A stretch of DNA of 64,000 nucleotides. Origin: DAOPYE01 sp035352715 (lineage in GTDB: Bacteria > Acidobacteriota > Holophagae > Holophagales > Holophagaceae). Each line of letters starts with the position of its first letter. The stretch's first letter is position 1. The stretch spans positions 1 through 64,000 of the forward strand of contig DAOPYE010000001.1 in NCBI GenBank assembly GCA_035352715.1, written 5' to 3'. Below, in pieces: positions 17,653-25,843 of this stretch. A program made the translations under genes and the position numbers. The notes under the pieces were generated by a model that worked only from the letters and a program-made list of their open reading frames with translations, was not told where the DNA came from and did no database searches.

Positions 17653-18120
17653 TCAGATCAGGTCTGCCAGCGCGCCTTCCGTGGCCGCCAGGAGATCCCC
17701 GGGCGCGATCAGGGCCTGGAGTCCCCGTCGGCCCGCGCTGACGGCGATGCGTTCGTGCAGCCCGCAGGTCTCGTCCAGGAACGTGGGAAAAGCCTTCTTC
17801 ATGCCGATGGGCGAGCAGCCGCCGCGAATGTAGCCTGTGAGGGGCTCCAGTTCCTTCAGGGGCACCAGATCCGCCTTCTTGTTGCCCGAGACGCGCGCCG
17901 CTTTCTTCAGGTCTATCTCGCAGGGCGCGGGGATGCAGCATACGAAGCATCCGGTCTTGTCGCCGCGCAGGAGTAAGGTCTTGAAGACCTGCTCCTCAGG
18001 AAGCCCAAGCACTTGGGCCACATGCCCGGCGGAAAGATCCGCCTCGTCCACCGGGTACGAGGCGGTCTCGTAGCGAAGGCCCAGGCGATCCAGGATGCGC
18101 AGGGCGTTGGTCTTTTCCAC
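17653..18120 (-). CDS. ybaK: Cys-tRNA(Pro)/tRNA deacylase YbaK/EbsC
   Basis: Trans-editing factor that hydrolyses mischarged Cys-tRNA(Pro); cytoplasmic. The 155 residues fit the family length. The conserved catalytic Lys lies in VFKTLLLRGD (about residue 47), followed by GYIRGGCSPIGMKK and ETCGLHERIAVSAGRRGLQ. The start is GTG 18120, directly abutting the TAG of ldh with no spacer, so translation is probably coupled. A ProX-like or other INS-family specificity cannot be excluded. Confidence 0.9.
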   Translation of the reverse strand: MEKTNALRILDRLGLRYETASYPVDEADLSAGHVAQVLGLPEEQVFKTLLLRGDKTGCFVCCIPAPCEIDLKKAARVSGNKKADLVPLKELEPLTGYIRGGCSPIGMKKAFPTFLDETCGLHERIAVSAGRRGLQALIAPGDLLAATEGALADLI

Positions 18121-19074
18121 CTAGTACGCTCCCGGCAATTCGATCTGGGACATGTGTTCCTTGAGGGTCTCGGCAGAGCGGCGCAGGGCGCCCAGTTCCT
18201 CCTCGTTCAGCGGGATTTCCAGGATGCGTTCCGCGCCCCCTCGGCCCACGATGGTCGGCAGCGCCAATGCCACGCCGCCGATGCCCTGATAGTTCTCGAT
18301 CACCGTGGAGATGGGCAGCACGCGGTGCTCGTCGCGCAGGATCGCATCCGTGATCTGCACCATTGCCAGACCCACGGCGTAGAACGTCGCGCCCTTGCGC
18401 GTGATGATCTCGTAGGCTGCGCTCTTGACCTGATCCAGCACCTTGGCGTAGTTGGGCCTGGAAGCGCAGGCTCCGCACTGATTGCAGTAGTCGAGCAGGG
18501 GCACCGCGCCAATGCTGGCCGAGGTCCAGGCCGCCACTTCCGAATCGCCGTGTTCGCCGATGATGTAGGCGTGCACATTGCGGGGATCCACGCCGCACTG
18601 CTTGGCGAGCAGGCTGCGCAGGCGCGCGCTGTCCAGCACGGTTCCCGAGCCGATCACCTGGCGCCTGGGCAGCCCGCTGACCTTCCAGGCCACCTGGGTC
18701 AGCAGATCCACCGGGTTGGAAACCATCAGCAGGATGCCGTTGAACTTGTTGGCCATGATCTCCCGCGTGATGCCGGCGACGATGCCGGCGTTGCGCTTGG
18801 TGAGGTCCAGCCGCGTCTCGCCCGCCCGCTGCTTCGCGCCCGCCGTGACCACCACGATGTCCGCGTCCGCGCAGTCCGCGTAGGTTCCCACCTTCAGGAC
18901 CACGGGCCGCGTGAAGGCGACGCCGTGCTGAAGGTCCATCACCTCGCCCAAGGCCCGTTCGGGGTCCATGTCCACCAGCGCGATTTCCCGCGCCTGACCG
19001 CCCTGCATGAGCGCGTAGGCGTACGTCGCGCCAACGGAACCTGCCCCGATGATGACCACCTTGTTATTCGCCAT
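18121..19074 (-). CDS. ldh: L-lactate dehydrogenase
   Basis: Interconverts pyruvate and L-lactate with NADH; cytoplasmic, 317 residues. NAD loop GAGSVGATYA is at 8-17. The specificity loop reads KQRAGETRLDL with Gln at the position that selects lactate over malate (malate dehydrogenases carry Arg). The catalytic His is in IGEHGDSE and Arg in SNPVDLLTQ context. An unusual stretch CNQCGAC lies near residue 203. ATG 19074 follows AAGGAAC. Sits between cinA and ybaK on the same strand. Malate dehydrogenase is the only serious alternative and is disfavoured by the Gln. Confidence 0.9.
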   Translation of the reverse strand: MANNKVVIIGAGSVGATYAYALMQGGQAREIALVDMDPERALGEVMDLQHGVAFTRPVVLKVGTYADCADADIVVVTAGAKQRAGETRLDLTKRNAGIVAGITREIMANKFNGILLMVSNPVDLLTQVAWKVSGLPRRQVIGSGTVLDSARLRSLLAKQCGVDPRNVHAYIIGEHGDSEVAAWTSASIGAVPLLDYCNQCGACASRPNYAKVLDQVKSAAYEIITRKGATFYAVGLAMVQITDAILRDEHRVLPISTVIENYQGIGGVALALPTIVGRGGAERILEIPLNEEELGALRRSAETLKEHMSQIELPGAY

Positions 19075-19149
19075 GTCAATGTTCCTTTTCCCGCGAGCCC
19101 CAGTGGCTGCGGTCATCTTCTGGGATGAACCCAGTGCGGGATTTGTGCC

Positions 19150-20385
19150 TCATGGATTTGCGAGGATGGTCCGCCGCAGCTCGTCCAGCGCCCGGGTGGC
19201 GGATCGCGTCTGGATGGTGGTCCGCTCGCCGGTGAAATTCAGCGCCCAGCTCTGGGTGCCCTTCGGGCCTGCGATGGCGAGGCAACAGGTTCCAATCGGC
19301 GCCTGGCCCTGCGCGTCCTGCGTTGGTCCGGCGTTGCCGGTGAGACCCAGGCCCCAGGTGCTATCCAGCTTGTTCCGGATGCCTTCGGCCAGGGCCCGGG
19401 AAGTGGCTTCGGATACGGTTCCGTGGGCCTCGAGGACCGAGGCGGGGACATCCGCCAGCAGGCCCTTCGCCTGTCCGGAATAGACCACGGAAGCACCCAT
19501 CAGGCTCTGGCTGGCCCCTGGGATGGCCGTCAATCGGGACGCGATCAGGCCTCCGGTCATGCTTTCGGCGATGGCCAGGGTTTCAAAGCGCGCGGCGAGC
19601 ATGCTCAGTAGGGTTTCCTCCAGCGTGGCACCGCCCGTGGAGATGCGATCCGCGCCGAGTTCCGCCTCAAAGTCCACGCGGGCCGCTTCCAGCGCCGCGG
19701 GATCCGCGCTGCGCGCGACGAATTCCACCACGCCCAGGCTCGCCAAGATGGTCCAGTCCAGGCTGCTGTGCTTTTCGCGCAGGGGTGTGGTGCGCATTTC
19801 CAGCGCGCTCTCGCCGATGCTGCCCACCAGCATGCGCAGCGTGTGGATGGGCGCGCCCGCGAGGGGGCGAAGGCGCGGTTCAATCTCGTGTTCCCAGAGG
19901 AATTTCATTTCGCGCGGCACGCCCGGCAGCAGGGCGACCCGCTTGCCCGGATGGCCCAGCGGATCTTCCCACCAGATCCCCGGGGCCGTGCCCACGGGGT
20001 TACGCAGGGCCTCGGCTCCGACGGGCACCAGGGCCTGCTTGCGGTTGGTCTCAGGCATGGGGCGCTGGATGCGCGCATGGAAATCGAGGATGTCCTGCAT
20101 GACCTCGGTGTTCTCGATCATGGGCGCGCCGACGATCTCCGCCAGGACCTCCTTGGTGAAATCGTCGAAGGTGGGGCCAAGCCCGCCGGTGCAGACGATG
20201 AGATCTGATCGGTCCAAGGCCTCGCGGAACAGGGCTCGCAGATCCTCGCGGTGATCGCCCACGGCGGTCTTGCGATGGAACGCCAAGCCCAGATCAGCCA
20301 GGCGCTGGGCCAGCCACACCGAATTGGTGTCCACGCGCGTGGTGGTGAGCAGTTCCGTTCCGATGGCGATGCATTCAATGCGCAT
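19150..20385 (-). CDS. cinA: CinA-like protein (NMN amidohydrolase/ADP-ribose pyrophosphatase family)
   Basis: Two-domain protein of 411 residues. The N-terminal half is MoaB/MogA-like (IGTELL; GGLGPTFDDFT) and is associated with ADP-ribose pyrophosphatase activity. The C-terminal half is PncC-like (AESMTGGLIASRL; GLTGNAGP) and deamidates nicotinamide mononucleotide, recycling NAD breakdown products. ATG 20385 follows AGGAAC. First gene of a leftward group with ldh 75 bases downstream. The dual function is family knowledge, not demonstrated here. Confidence 0.92.
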   Translation of the reverse strand: MRIECIAIGTELLTTTRVDTNSVWLAQRLADLGLAFHRKTAVGDHREDLRALFREALDRSDLIVCTGGLGPTFDDFTKEVLAEIVGAPMIENTEVMQDILDFHARIQRPMPETNRKQALVPVGAEALRNPVGTAPGIWWEDPLGHPGKRVALLPGVPREMKFLWEHEIEPRLRPLAGAPIHTLRMLVGSIGESALEMRTTPLREKHSSLDWTILASLGVVEFVARSADPAALEAARVDFEAELGADRISTGGATLEETLLSMLAARFETLAIAESMTGGLIASRLTAIPGASQSLMGASVVYSGQAKGLLADVPASVLEAHGTVSEATSRALAEGIRNKLDSTWGLGLTGNAGPTQDAQGQAPIGTCCLAIAGPKGTQSWALNFTGERTTIQTRSATRALDELRRTILANP

Positions 20386-20578
20386 GGGGGTTCCTGTTGG
20401 CGAGGTTGCGACTCCGCCTGTCCATTCTGCACCGGCTGCGGAGGCGCGCGGGCAGCAGATGCCAGGAAACACGTCCGGCTCGAAACGTCGTGCCACTTCA
20501 TTCACAATGGAAAATAGAGACGGATCGTCGTCTCGGCACGACCCACAGAACAACCTGCACAAGCCGACCGGAGGAACC

Positions 20579-20872
20579 ATGTACGCCCTTGCCATCGTCC
20601 GCTACCGCAAGCCTCTGGAAGAAGTCCTCAAGCACGTGGACGACCACCGCGCCTACCTGAAAGAGCTGAAAGAGCAGGGACTGCTGCTCGCATCCGGGCC
20701 GCTGGATCCCCGGGGGGGCGGCGCGCTGCTGCTGCGCGTGCCGGATCACGACGTGCATGTGGCCCTGGATCAGATCCGCGACAACGATCCCTTCACGAAG
20801 GCGGGCGTGGCCCAGTACGAACTGCTGCCCTGGGCGCCCGTGATCGGCAAGGAAGATCTGGATTCCATCTGA
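20579..20872 (+). CDS. YciI-family protein
   Basis: 97-residue protein with the ferredoxin-like YCII fold: MYALAIVRYRKP start, conserved His in DDHRAYLKELKEQG, then SGPLDPRGGG and a DNDPFTKAGVAQYEL segment. Family members are small cytoplasmic proteins, some with hydrolytic activity on chlorinated catechol products, most of unknown role. ATG 20579 follows GGAGGAACC, a strong ribosome site. The gene is followed four bases later by a perfect 15-bp hairpin that separates it from the convergent cysK gene. Confidence 0.88.
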   Translation: MYALAIVRYRKPLEEVLKHVDDHRAYLKELKEQGLLLASGPLDPRGGGALLLRVPDHDVHVALDQIRDNDPFTKAGVAQYELLPWAPVIGKEDLDSI

Positions 20873-20875
20873 TGC

Positions 20876-20911
20876 AAGAAGGGCCGGAAGCTGGAACTTC
20901 CGGCCCTTCTT
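20876..20911. terminator. Bidirectional intrinsic terminator between yciI-like gene and cysK
   Basis: A perfect 15-bp stem (20876-20890 pairs with 20897-20911, AAGAAGGGCCGGAAG against its complement) with a six-base loop. A- and T-rich ends on both sides fit termination in either direction, serving both convergent genes. Confidence 0.9.
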
Positions 20912-20925
20912 GGAGCTGAGGTCCT

Positions 20926-21876
20926 TCAGGCGACGGGTCCGTCGATCTCGGCGTAGAGCGGGTGGCTGAGATAGCGTTCGCCGCTATCGCAGAGCACGGC
21001 CACCACGGTCTTGCCCGCGCCCAACTCGACGGCCAACTTGATCGCCGCGTGGACGATGGCTCCCGTGGAGATGCCCGAGAACAGGGCTTCTTCGCGGGCC
21101 AGGCGGCGCGCCGTGTCGATGGCGTCCTCGTAGCTCACATCCTCGACGCGCTGGTAGGCCTTGGGATTCAGGACCGGCGGGATGAAATTCGCCCCGATGC
21201 CCTGGATCTTATTGGGGCCAGCGACACCCTTGGTCAGCAGGGGCGAAGTGGCGGGTTCCACGGCCACGACGATGACGCCGGGCTTCTTTTCGGCCAGCAC
21301 CTCGCCGACGCCCGTCACCGTGCCGCCGGTGCCGATGCCGCCCACGAAGCCATCCAGCTCGGGCACCTGCTCCAGCAATTCGAGGGCAGTGGTGCGGCGG
21401 TGGATCGCGGGGTTGGCGGGGTTTTCAAACTGACGCGCCAGGAAATACTTGGGATCGCTCTTGGCCAGCTCTTCCGCCTTCTCGACCGCGGCCTTCATGC
21501 CTCCGGCTCCGGGCGTGAGGATCAGTTCGGCGCCGTAGGCCTTCAGCAGCGCGCGCCGCTCCAGGGTCATGGTGTCCGGCATGATGATGGTGATGCCGTA
21601 GCCCTTGGCGGCGGCGACAAAGGCCAGTCCCACGCCCGTGTTGCCGCTGGTGGCTTCCACGATGATGCTTCCGGGCTTCAGTTCCCCGGATTTCTCGGCC
21701 TCCTCGATGATGCTCAGCGCGATGCGATCCTTGACGCTGCCGCCAGGATTGGCGCTCTCAAGCTTGACGAACACGGTGGCGGCGCCCTTGGGCACGATGC
21801 GATTGAGGCGCACCACGGGGGTGGCACCGATGAGTTCGTAGGCGTGATTGACTCGATTGGGGCGGTTGATGGGCAT
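20926..21876 (-). CDS. cysK: Cysteine synthase A (O-acetylserine sulfhydrylase)
   Basis: PLP enzyme making cysteine from O-acetylserine and sulfide; cytoplasmic, 316 residues. PLP Lys lies in GGSVKDRIA, phosphate-binding loops TSGNTG and GTGGTVTG are intact, and the C-terminal SGISTGA and CDSGERYLS motifs match CysK. ATG 21876 has AGGAGG eight bases upstream. A second cysteine synthase gene lies 113 bases upstream on the same strand; the spacer contains a weak hairpin with a T run and a TTGAC-N7-GTCAA palindrome that could be an operator. The two paralogues are clearly diverged and may differ in substrate (CysK versus CysM type). Confidence 0.93.
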   Translation of the reverse strand: MPINRPNRVNHAYELIGATPVVRLNRIVPKGAATVFVKLESANPGGSVKDRIALSIIEEAEKSGELKPGSIIVEATSGNTGVGLAFVAAAKGYGITIIMPDTMTLERRALLKAYGAELILTPGAGGMKAAVEKAEELAKSDPKYFLARQFENPANPAIHRRTTALELLEQVPELDGFVGGIGTGGTVTGVGEVLAEKKPGVIVVAVEPATSPLLTKGVAGPNKIQGIGANFIPPVLNPKAYQRVEDVSYEDAIDTARRLAREEALFSGISTGAIVHAAIKLAVELGAGKTVVAVLCDSGERYLSHPLYAEIDGPVA

Positions 21877-21907
21877 CGTCGGGCCTCCTGGCTTCATGCT
21901 TACTCAG

Positions 21908-21924
21908 TTGACAAAAAAGGTCAA
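21908..21924. promoter_or_regulatory. Candidate operator/promoter element upstream of cysK
   Basis: Inverted repeat TTGAC-aaaaaag-GTCAA, centred about 40 bases upstream of the cysK ATG. Read on the minus strand, TTGACC could also serve as a -35 hexamer. The dyad is short, so this is suggestive only. Confidence 0.3.
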
Positions 21925-21941
21925 AATGTTTCAGGGCCAGG

Positions 21942-21968
21942 AAAAAAAATGTGGCGGCGCCTGGCGCC
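21942..21968 (-). terminator. Weak terminator-like hairpin after second cysteine synthase
   Basis: On the minus strand two GGCGCC boxes separated by one base fold into a five-bp stem, followed after six bases by a run of eight T. Stem is short, so termination may be partial and allow read-through into cysK. Confidence 0.4.
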
Positions 21969-21989
21969 TGTCGAGTGGCGAGAGTGAGG

Positions 21990-22961
21990 TTATTCCGCCA
22001 GAGGCGTGGTGGGCAGGGCCAGGGCTTGCTGATGAAGCTGCTCGAAAAGGGCGGTGCTGAGGTAGCGTTCGCCGAAGCTGGGAATCACGGCGACGATCAG
22101 CTTCCCGGCGTTTTCCGGGCGGTTCGCCAGTTGCAGGGCCGCGTGGACGGCCGCTCCCGAGGAGATGCCCACCAGCAGGCCTTCCTTCAAGGGCAGTTGT
22201 CGTGCGGTTTCGAGGGCATCCGCGCTGGGCACCTGGATGATCTCGTCGATCAGGCTGGTATCCAGCGTGGCGGGCACAAAGCCGGGGCCGATGCCTTGGA
22301 TCTTGTGGGGGCCAGCCTTTCCGCCGGACAGGACGGGGCTTTCCGCGGGCTCCACCGCGACAATCCGGAACTCCGGCTTTCTCGGCTTGATGTAGCGGCC
22401 GATGCCCGTCAGCGTGCCGCCCGTGCCCGTGCCGGAAACCAGGATGTCCACCTTGCCTTCGGTGTCGTTCCATATCTCGGGGCCCGTGGTCTCGAAATGA
22501 ATCTGGGGATTCGCTGGATTCTCGAACTGCTGAAGGATATAGCCATTGGGTGTGCTGGCCAGGATCTCCTTGGCCTTGGCGATGGCGCCGGGCATGCCCT
22601 TGGCGGCCGGCGTCAGCACCAGCTTCGCGCCGAAGGCGAGCAGCAGGACGCGGCGCTCGAGGCTGAAGGATTCCGGCAGGACGATGGTCAGATCGTAGCC
22701 CTTGACGGCGGCGACGAAGGCCAGGGCGATGCCTGTATTGCCGCTGGTGGGTTCGATCAGCACCGTCTTGCCCGGCTGGATCTTGCCTTCCCGCTCGGCG
22801 GTTTCGATCAGGGACACGCCGATGCGGTCCTTGACGCTGGCGAGGGGATTTCGGCTTTCGAGCTTTACCGCCACCTTGGCGTGAGCGCCTTCCGTCAGGC
22901 GGTTGAGGTAGACCAGAGGCGTGTTGCCGACCACGTCGAGGATGGATTTCGCGATGCCCAT
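21990..22961 (-). CDS. Cysteine synthase (second paralogue)
   Basis: PLP-dependent O-acetylserine sulfhydrylase-type enzyme of 323 residues. Shows the PLP Lys in [27 protein letters not shown], and C-terminal VGISSGAA and SFGERYLST motifs. ATG 22961 follows AAAAGGAGAAAGCC, an excellent ribosome site. The upstream region carries an intrinsic terminator and a possible 36-codon leader peptide, unlike the downstream cysK. It could be the main CysK or a CysM/thiosulfate-type enzyme; sequence motifs alone do not settle this. Confidence 0.9.
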   Translation of the reverse strand: MGIAKSILDVVGNTPLVYLNRLTEGAHAKVAVKLESRNPLASVKDRIGVSLIETAEREGKIQPGKTVLIEPTSGNTGIALAFVAAVKGYDLTIVLPESFSLERRVLLLAFGAKLVLTPAAKGMPGAIAKAKEILASTPNGYILQQFENPANPQIHFETTGPEIWNDTEGKVDILVSGTGTGGTLTGIGRYIKPRKPEFRIVAVEPAESPVLSGGKAGPHKIQGIGPGFVPATLDTSLIDEIIQVPSADALETARQLPLKEGLLVGISSGAAVHAALQLANRPENAGKLIVAVIPSFGERYLSTALFEQLHQQALALPTTPLAE

Positions 22962-23017
22962 GGCTTTCTCCTTTTCTGCCCTTGAAGGGCTTTGGGATGG
23001 GGGTTTGAAACGCGTCC

Positions 23018-23048
23018 AAAAAAGAAAACCCGCCGGATCCTGGCGGGT
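23018..23048 (-). terminator. Attenuator-like intrinsic terminator in cysteine synthase leader
   Basis: Read on the minus strand, ACCCGCC-AGGATCC-GGCGGGT is followed immediately by TTTCTTTTTT: a canonical rho-independent terminator. It lies 57 bases upstream of the cysteine synthase ATG and about 220 bases after the previous gene, so it is better placed as an attenuator than as that gene's terminator. Confidence 0.8.
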
Positions 23049-23076
23049 GGTTGCGCGTCTGGATCGGGTTTCGGAA

Positions 23077-23187
23077 TCAGGGGATGCCGAAGGGGGTGAT
23101 CCATCCATGGCCGACCCGGCCGAAGGACGTCCAAAGCCGACAACCGTCGGCGTCGGCACAGGGGACATGGAGGGCGAGGGTTCTCAT
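23077..23187 (-). CDS. Possible leader peptide upstream of cysteine synthase
   Basis: A 36-codon reading frame, ATG 23187 to TGA 23077, lies entirely in the leader of the second cysteine synthase gene. GGTAGGCGTG precedes the ATG and could act as a ribosome site. It contains two cysteine codons (residues 10 and 16), and ends 29 bases before the terminator hairpin, an arrangement compatible with translation-coupled attenuation. Two Cys codons are few compared with classical leader peptides, and the region also folds into other hairpins (for example GCCGAC-GGTT-GTCGGC), so it may be just part of a structured RNA. Translation is unproven. Confidence 0.3.
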   Translation of the reverse strand: MRTLALHVPCADADGCRLWTSFGRVGHGWITPFGIP

Positions 23188-23221
23188 CACGCCTACCGTT
23201 CTACACGCCCGCATTTAGGGG

Positions 23222-23264
23222 GGCAATCAAAATATTAAACAAAATTTATAAGAAAAATCTAAAT
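23222..23264 (-). promoter_or_regulatory. AT-rich probable promoter region for cysteine synthase leader
   Basis: The 43 bases between the MlaD-like stop and the leader are strikingly AT-rich within a GC-rich window. On the minus strand they include TTATAAATT and TTTTAATATT, candidates for -10 elements. No well-spaced -35/-10 pair could be fixed. No other gene lies between 22962 and 23265. Confidence 0.4.
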
Positions 23265-23265
23265 G

Positions 23266-24261
23266 TTAATTTTGTTTTATTTGTGTGTTTTTGTTGGGGT
23301 CTGGATGGGCTTTCTGGTCGACCCTTTTCTGAGCCGCTTCCTGTTCCTTGGCCGAGGGTGTGCCCCAGATGATGCGATTGGGCTTGGCCTTCAGGATTTC
23401 GAGCAAGGTCTCGGTGGCTGTGAGATTGCGGTGCAGGGCCTTCAGGTTCGCGTCGATCTCGGGGCCGCTGCCTTGGACGATGCCTCGGATTTCTCCGCTC
23501 AATCCTTGGAGTTCCTTCAGGACGCCGGAAAGGTTCTGTACGATGGCGTTCACGTCATCCGTGCGTTTTTCCAGGATGGTCTGGAGCGTGGCCATGGTCT
23601 TTTCCAGGCTGGCCAGACTTCGATCCAGGCTTTGCAGCGAACGGGCCCCGGCCACCGTCAAGGCGCTGCTATCCGAGGCCACTTGGTGGAAACCCTTCAC
23701 CGTCTCGTCCAGGTCCACCAGCACGCGGTGGATTTGGGGGTGGTCCAGCACCACGCCCAGCCCCTGAGTTCGCAGATGGCCGCGCAGCTCGTCCACGGAT
23801 TGGTTCAGATTGCACAGCAGGGCGTGGGCCTCATCCACGACGGATCCGATGGACGCGCCGCGTTCGCCTGGAATCAGGCTGCCTGCGGGCAGGATCTGGG
23901 TTCGGGCGGTGTCTGGCGGGAGTTGGATCTCCAGAAAGCTGCTTCCGATGCCCTTGGAGCTGACGGCGGCGTGAGTTCCGTTCCACAGCGTGATGTCCGG
24001 TCGGATCGAGCAGGTGGCGATGAAGGCGTACCGCACGCCCTCGTGTTGCAGCTCGATGCGATCCACCTGGCCCACGTGCAAGCCCTGAAGCAGGACTTCC
24101 GTGCCCACGGCCAGATCCGCCACGTTATCCAGACGCACGCGGAGGACATTCTCGTGCTTGACCGCCGCGCTGACGCTGCGATGCAGGATCAGGCCCGTGA
24201 ACAGGGCCAGGGCCGCAAAGACCAGCAGCCCGATCTTGGCGTCGTCCCGCTCGAATCTCAT
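23266..24261 (-). CDS. MlaD-like MCE-domain lipid transport protein
   Basis: Periplasmic substrate-binding component of an Mla-type phospholipid transporter; 331 residues. One N-terminal membrane anchor (about 10-27) precedes a single MCE domain (about 38-115; VRLDNVADLAVGTEVLLQG, then GLHVGQVDRIEL). The remaining 210 residues are helical and largely coiled coil, longer than in E. coli MlaD, and could form a needle-like extension. ATG 24261 follows GGGAGGAACC. Overlaps the MlaF-like gene by four bases and ends a three-gene operon. Confidence 0.88.
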   Translation of the reverse strand: MRFERDDAKIGLLVFAALALFTGLILHRSVSAAVKHENVLRVRLDNVADLAVGTEVLLQGLHVGQVDRIELQHEGVRYAFIATCSIRPDITLWNGTHAAVSSKGIGSSFLEIQLPPDTARTQILPAGSLIPGERGASIGSVVDEAHALLCNLNQSVDELRGHLRTQGLGVVLDHPQIHRVLVDLDETVKGFHQVASDSSALTVAGARSLQSLDRSLASLEKTMATLQTILEKRTDDVNAIVQNLSGVLKELQGLSGEIRGIVQGSGPEIDANLKALHRNLTATETLLEILKAKPNRIIWGTPSAKEQEAAQKRVDQKAHPDPNKNTQIKQN

Positions 24262-24929
24262 GGTTCCTCCCATGGTGCGATGCGTCCGTCTTCCAGTTGC
24301 CACGCCTGCAGGGTGTCCGGGCTCCATGCCCCTTCGCCCAGGACGATGAGGGCGGCTTTGGCATCCACGGCCTGATCCAGGACACGGCGGGCCCGCTTCC
24401 GTGTGCGGGCGTCCAGGTCTCCCGGAGGCGCTTCGATCAGCCACAGCTCGGCGCGCATCAGGCTGGCGCGAACGAGGCCCGCGAGCCAGCGCTGCGATAA
24501 CTCCATGGCATGCGGCCGCAGTTGGGCCAATGGGCCGATTCCGGCAGCCTCCATCGCCTCCATGGCCATGGCCTCCGCTTCGGCTGAATGGACGCCCTGC
24601 ACGAAAGCAAGGGGCAGGGCCAGATTGACCGTCAGCGTCTGATTGACCAGCAGGCCTCCGTTGCTCGGTACCCATCCCAGCTTGCCGCGCTGGATGAAGG
24701 GGTGGGAGAGGGCCTGGCCGTCCACTGGCACGCCATCCAGGATCACCTGCCCGCGATCTGGATGCAGAAGGCCCGCCAGCAGGCGCAGCAGATCGGGCGC
24801 GCCGCTGCCGGATGGGCCGAGCAGGCGGTACCGGGCGCCGAAGGGGATGGACCAATCCAGCGCGTCGAAGACCGCGCGGCCCTCAAGAGAGCGGAGATGG
24901 ATGTCTTCCAGCCGCGCCAGTTCAGCCAT
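24258..24929 (-). CDS. Degenerate ABC ATPase-like protein (MlaF position)
   Basis: 223-residue protein in the MlaF slot of an Mla operon. It keeps the ABC fold outline, but every ATPase motif is altered. Walker A reads GPSGSGAP (38-45), so the Lys is Ala44 and Ser/Thr is Pro45. The Q-loop region is VPSNGG (87-92) without Gln. The signature is LSQRW (144-148). Walker B ends IEAP, with Glu166-Ala167 in place of Asp-Glu. The switch His is absent (IVLGEG, 195-200). The frame is intact and overlaps both neighbours (eight and four bases), so it is not an obvious pseudogene. It is probably unable to hydrolyse ATP and may work as a structural subunit. Confidence 0.85.
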   Translation of the reverse strand: MAELARLEDIHLRSLEGRAVFDALDWSIPFGARYRLLGPSGSGAPDLLRLLAGLLHPDRGQVILDGVPVDGQALSHPFIQRGKLGWVPSNGGLLVNQTLTVNLALPLAFVQGVHSAEAEAMAMEAMEAAGIGPLAQLRPHAMELSQRWLAGLVRASLMRAELWLIEAPPGDLDARTRKRARRVLDQAVDAKAALIVLGEGAWSPDTLQAWQLEDGRIAPWEEP

Positions 24930-25779
24930 AGATCGCCACCGAAAGAAGCGCGCCGGACAGGAATACCGCCAGGAGCGAGGCCACCACGGCCTTGGTCACG
25001 GCCTGGGGGATCTCGGTGGGGCTGGTTCGGACGCGAAGGCCGTAGGATGCGCAGAGCAGGGGGACGGTGCCGCCGAAGACCAGCCCCTTCAGCAGGGTGA
25101 TCGCCAGTTCTTTCCCGCCGATGGCACTGCCAAGGGCGTTGAGATAGAAGGACAGCGATAGCGGCAGGCGCAGCCGGGCCACGAAGAAGCCTCCCAGGAG
25201 CGCGGCGGCGTCGAAGCAGATGATCAGCGTGAACATCGAGATCATGCCGCCCACCACCCGAGGCGCGAGCACGAATTGCAGCGGGTTCACGCCCATGGCG
25301 CACAGGGCGTCGATCTCGCCGTTCAGGCGCATGCTGGCCAGTTCGGCTGCGATGGCCGTGCCGCTGCGTCCGATGACGACGATGGCCACCAGCAGGGGGC
25401 CCAGTTCGCGCAGTACCAGGCGGGCCATGAGCTGGCTCAGGTAGTTCTCGGCCCCGAAGCCGGAGAGCTGGCTGAAGACCTGCAGCAGCGTGATGCCTCC
25501 CAGCAGAAGGGCAGTGAACAGCGTGAGGGCGAGTGCGTCCAGGGCCGTGAAGCGCACCTGCATGCGCGTGACGGCATAGATCAAGCCTACCTGATCGGTT
25601 CGGATCCGAAGGCTGGCCCGGAACACCTGAACAGCCAGCCAGGCGGCAGAGCCCACCGACGCCAGGATGCGCCGCGTCCGCGCGCCCACGCGGGCGGCGC
25701 AGGACCCGGCGCCGGACATAGCACGGCCCATAAGGGCAGACGATTCGCGGGAATCGCCAGTCGTTGCGGGGAGAGACAT
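24922..25779 (-). CDS. MlaE-like permease of a lipid ABC transporter
   Basis: 285-residue inner-membrane protein, the permease of an Mla/MCE-type transporter. After a 60-residue soluble start it has about five hydrophobic segments and the MlaE landmarks RELGPLLVAIVVIGRSGTAIAAEL, GEIDAL(C)AMGVNP and LKGLVFGG. The N-terminal extension is longer than in E. coli MlaE. ATG 25779 follows AGGGTG. First gene of the operon, overlapping the degenerate ATPase gene by eight bases. Confidence 0.92.
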   Translation of the reverse strand: MSLPATTGDSRESSALMGRAMSGAGSCAARVGARTRRILASVGSAAWLAVQVFRASLRIRTDQVGLIYAVTRMQVRFTALDALALTLFTALLLGGITLLQVFSQLSGFGAENYLSQLMARLVLRELGPLLVAIVVIGRSGTAIAAELASMRLNGEIDALCAMGVNPLQFVLAPRVVGGMISMFTLIICFDAAALLGGFFVARLRLPLSLSFYLNALGSAIGGKELAITLLKGLVFGGTVPLLCASYGLRVRTSPTEIPQAVTKAVVASLLAVFLSGALLSVAIYG

Positions 25780-25843
25780 GCAAGCACCCTAGCAGTAATC
25801 GCTTTCTCTGGTGATCGGCCTCTGGTCCCCGTAGTCTGGAAAA

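Noticed and set aside
23050..23190. SAM-I riboswitch upstream of cysteine synthase
   Set aside because: The conserved core elements of SAM-I that I know are not present; kept only as an unidentified structured leader.
24258..24929. Calling the MlaF-like gene a pseudogene
   Set aside because: There is no frameshift or stop, length is normal and it overlaps both neighbours, so it is listed as an intact gene with degenerate motifs.
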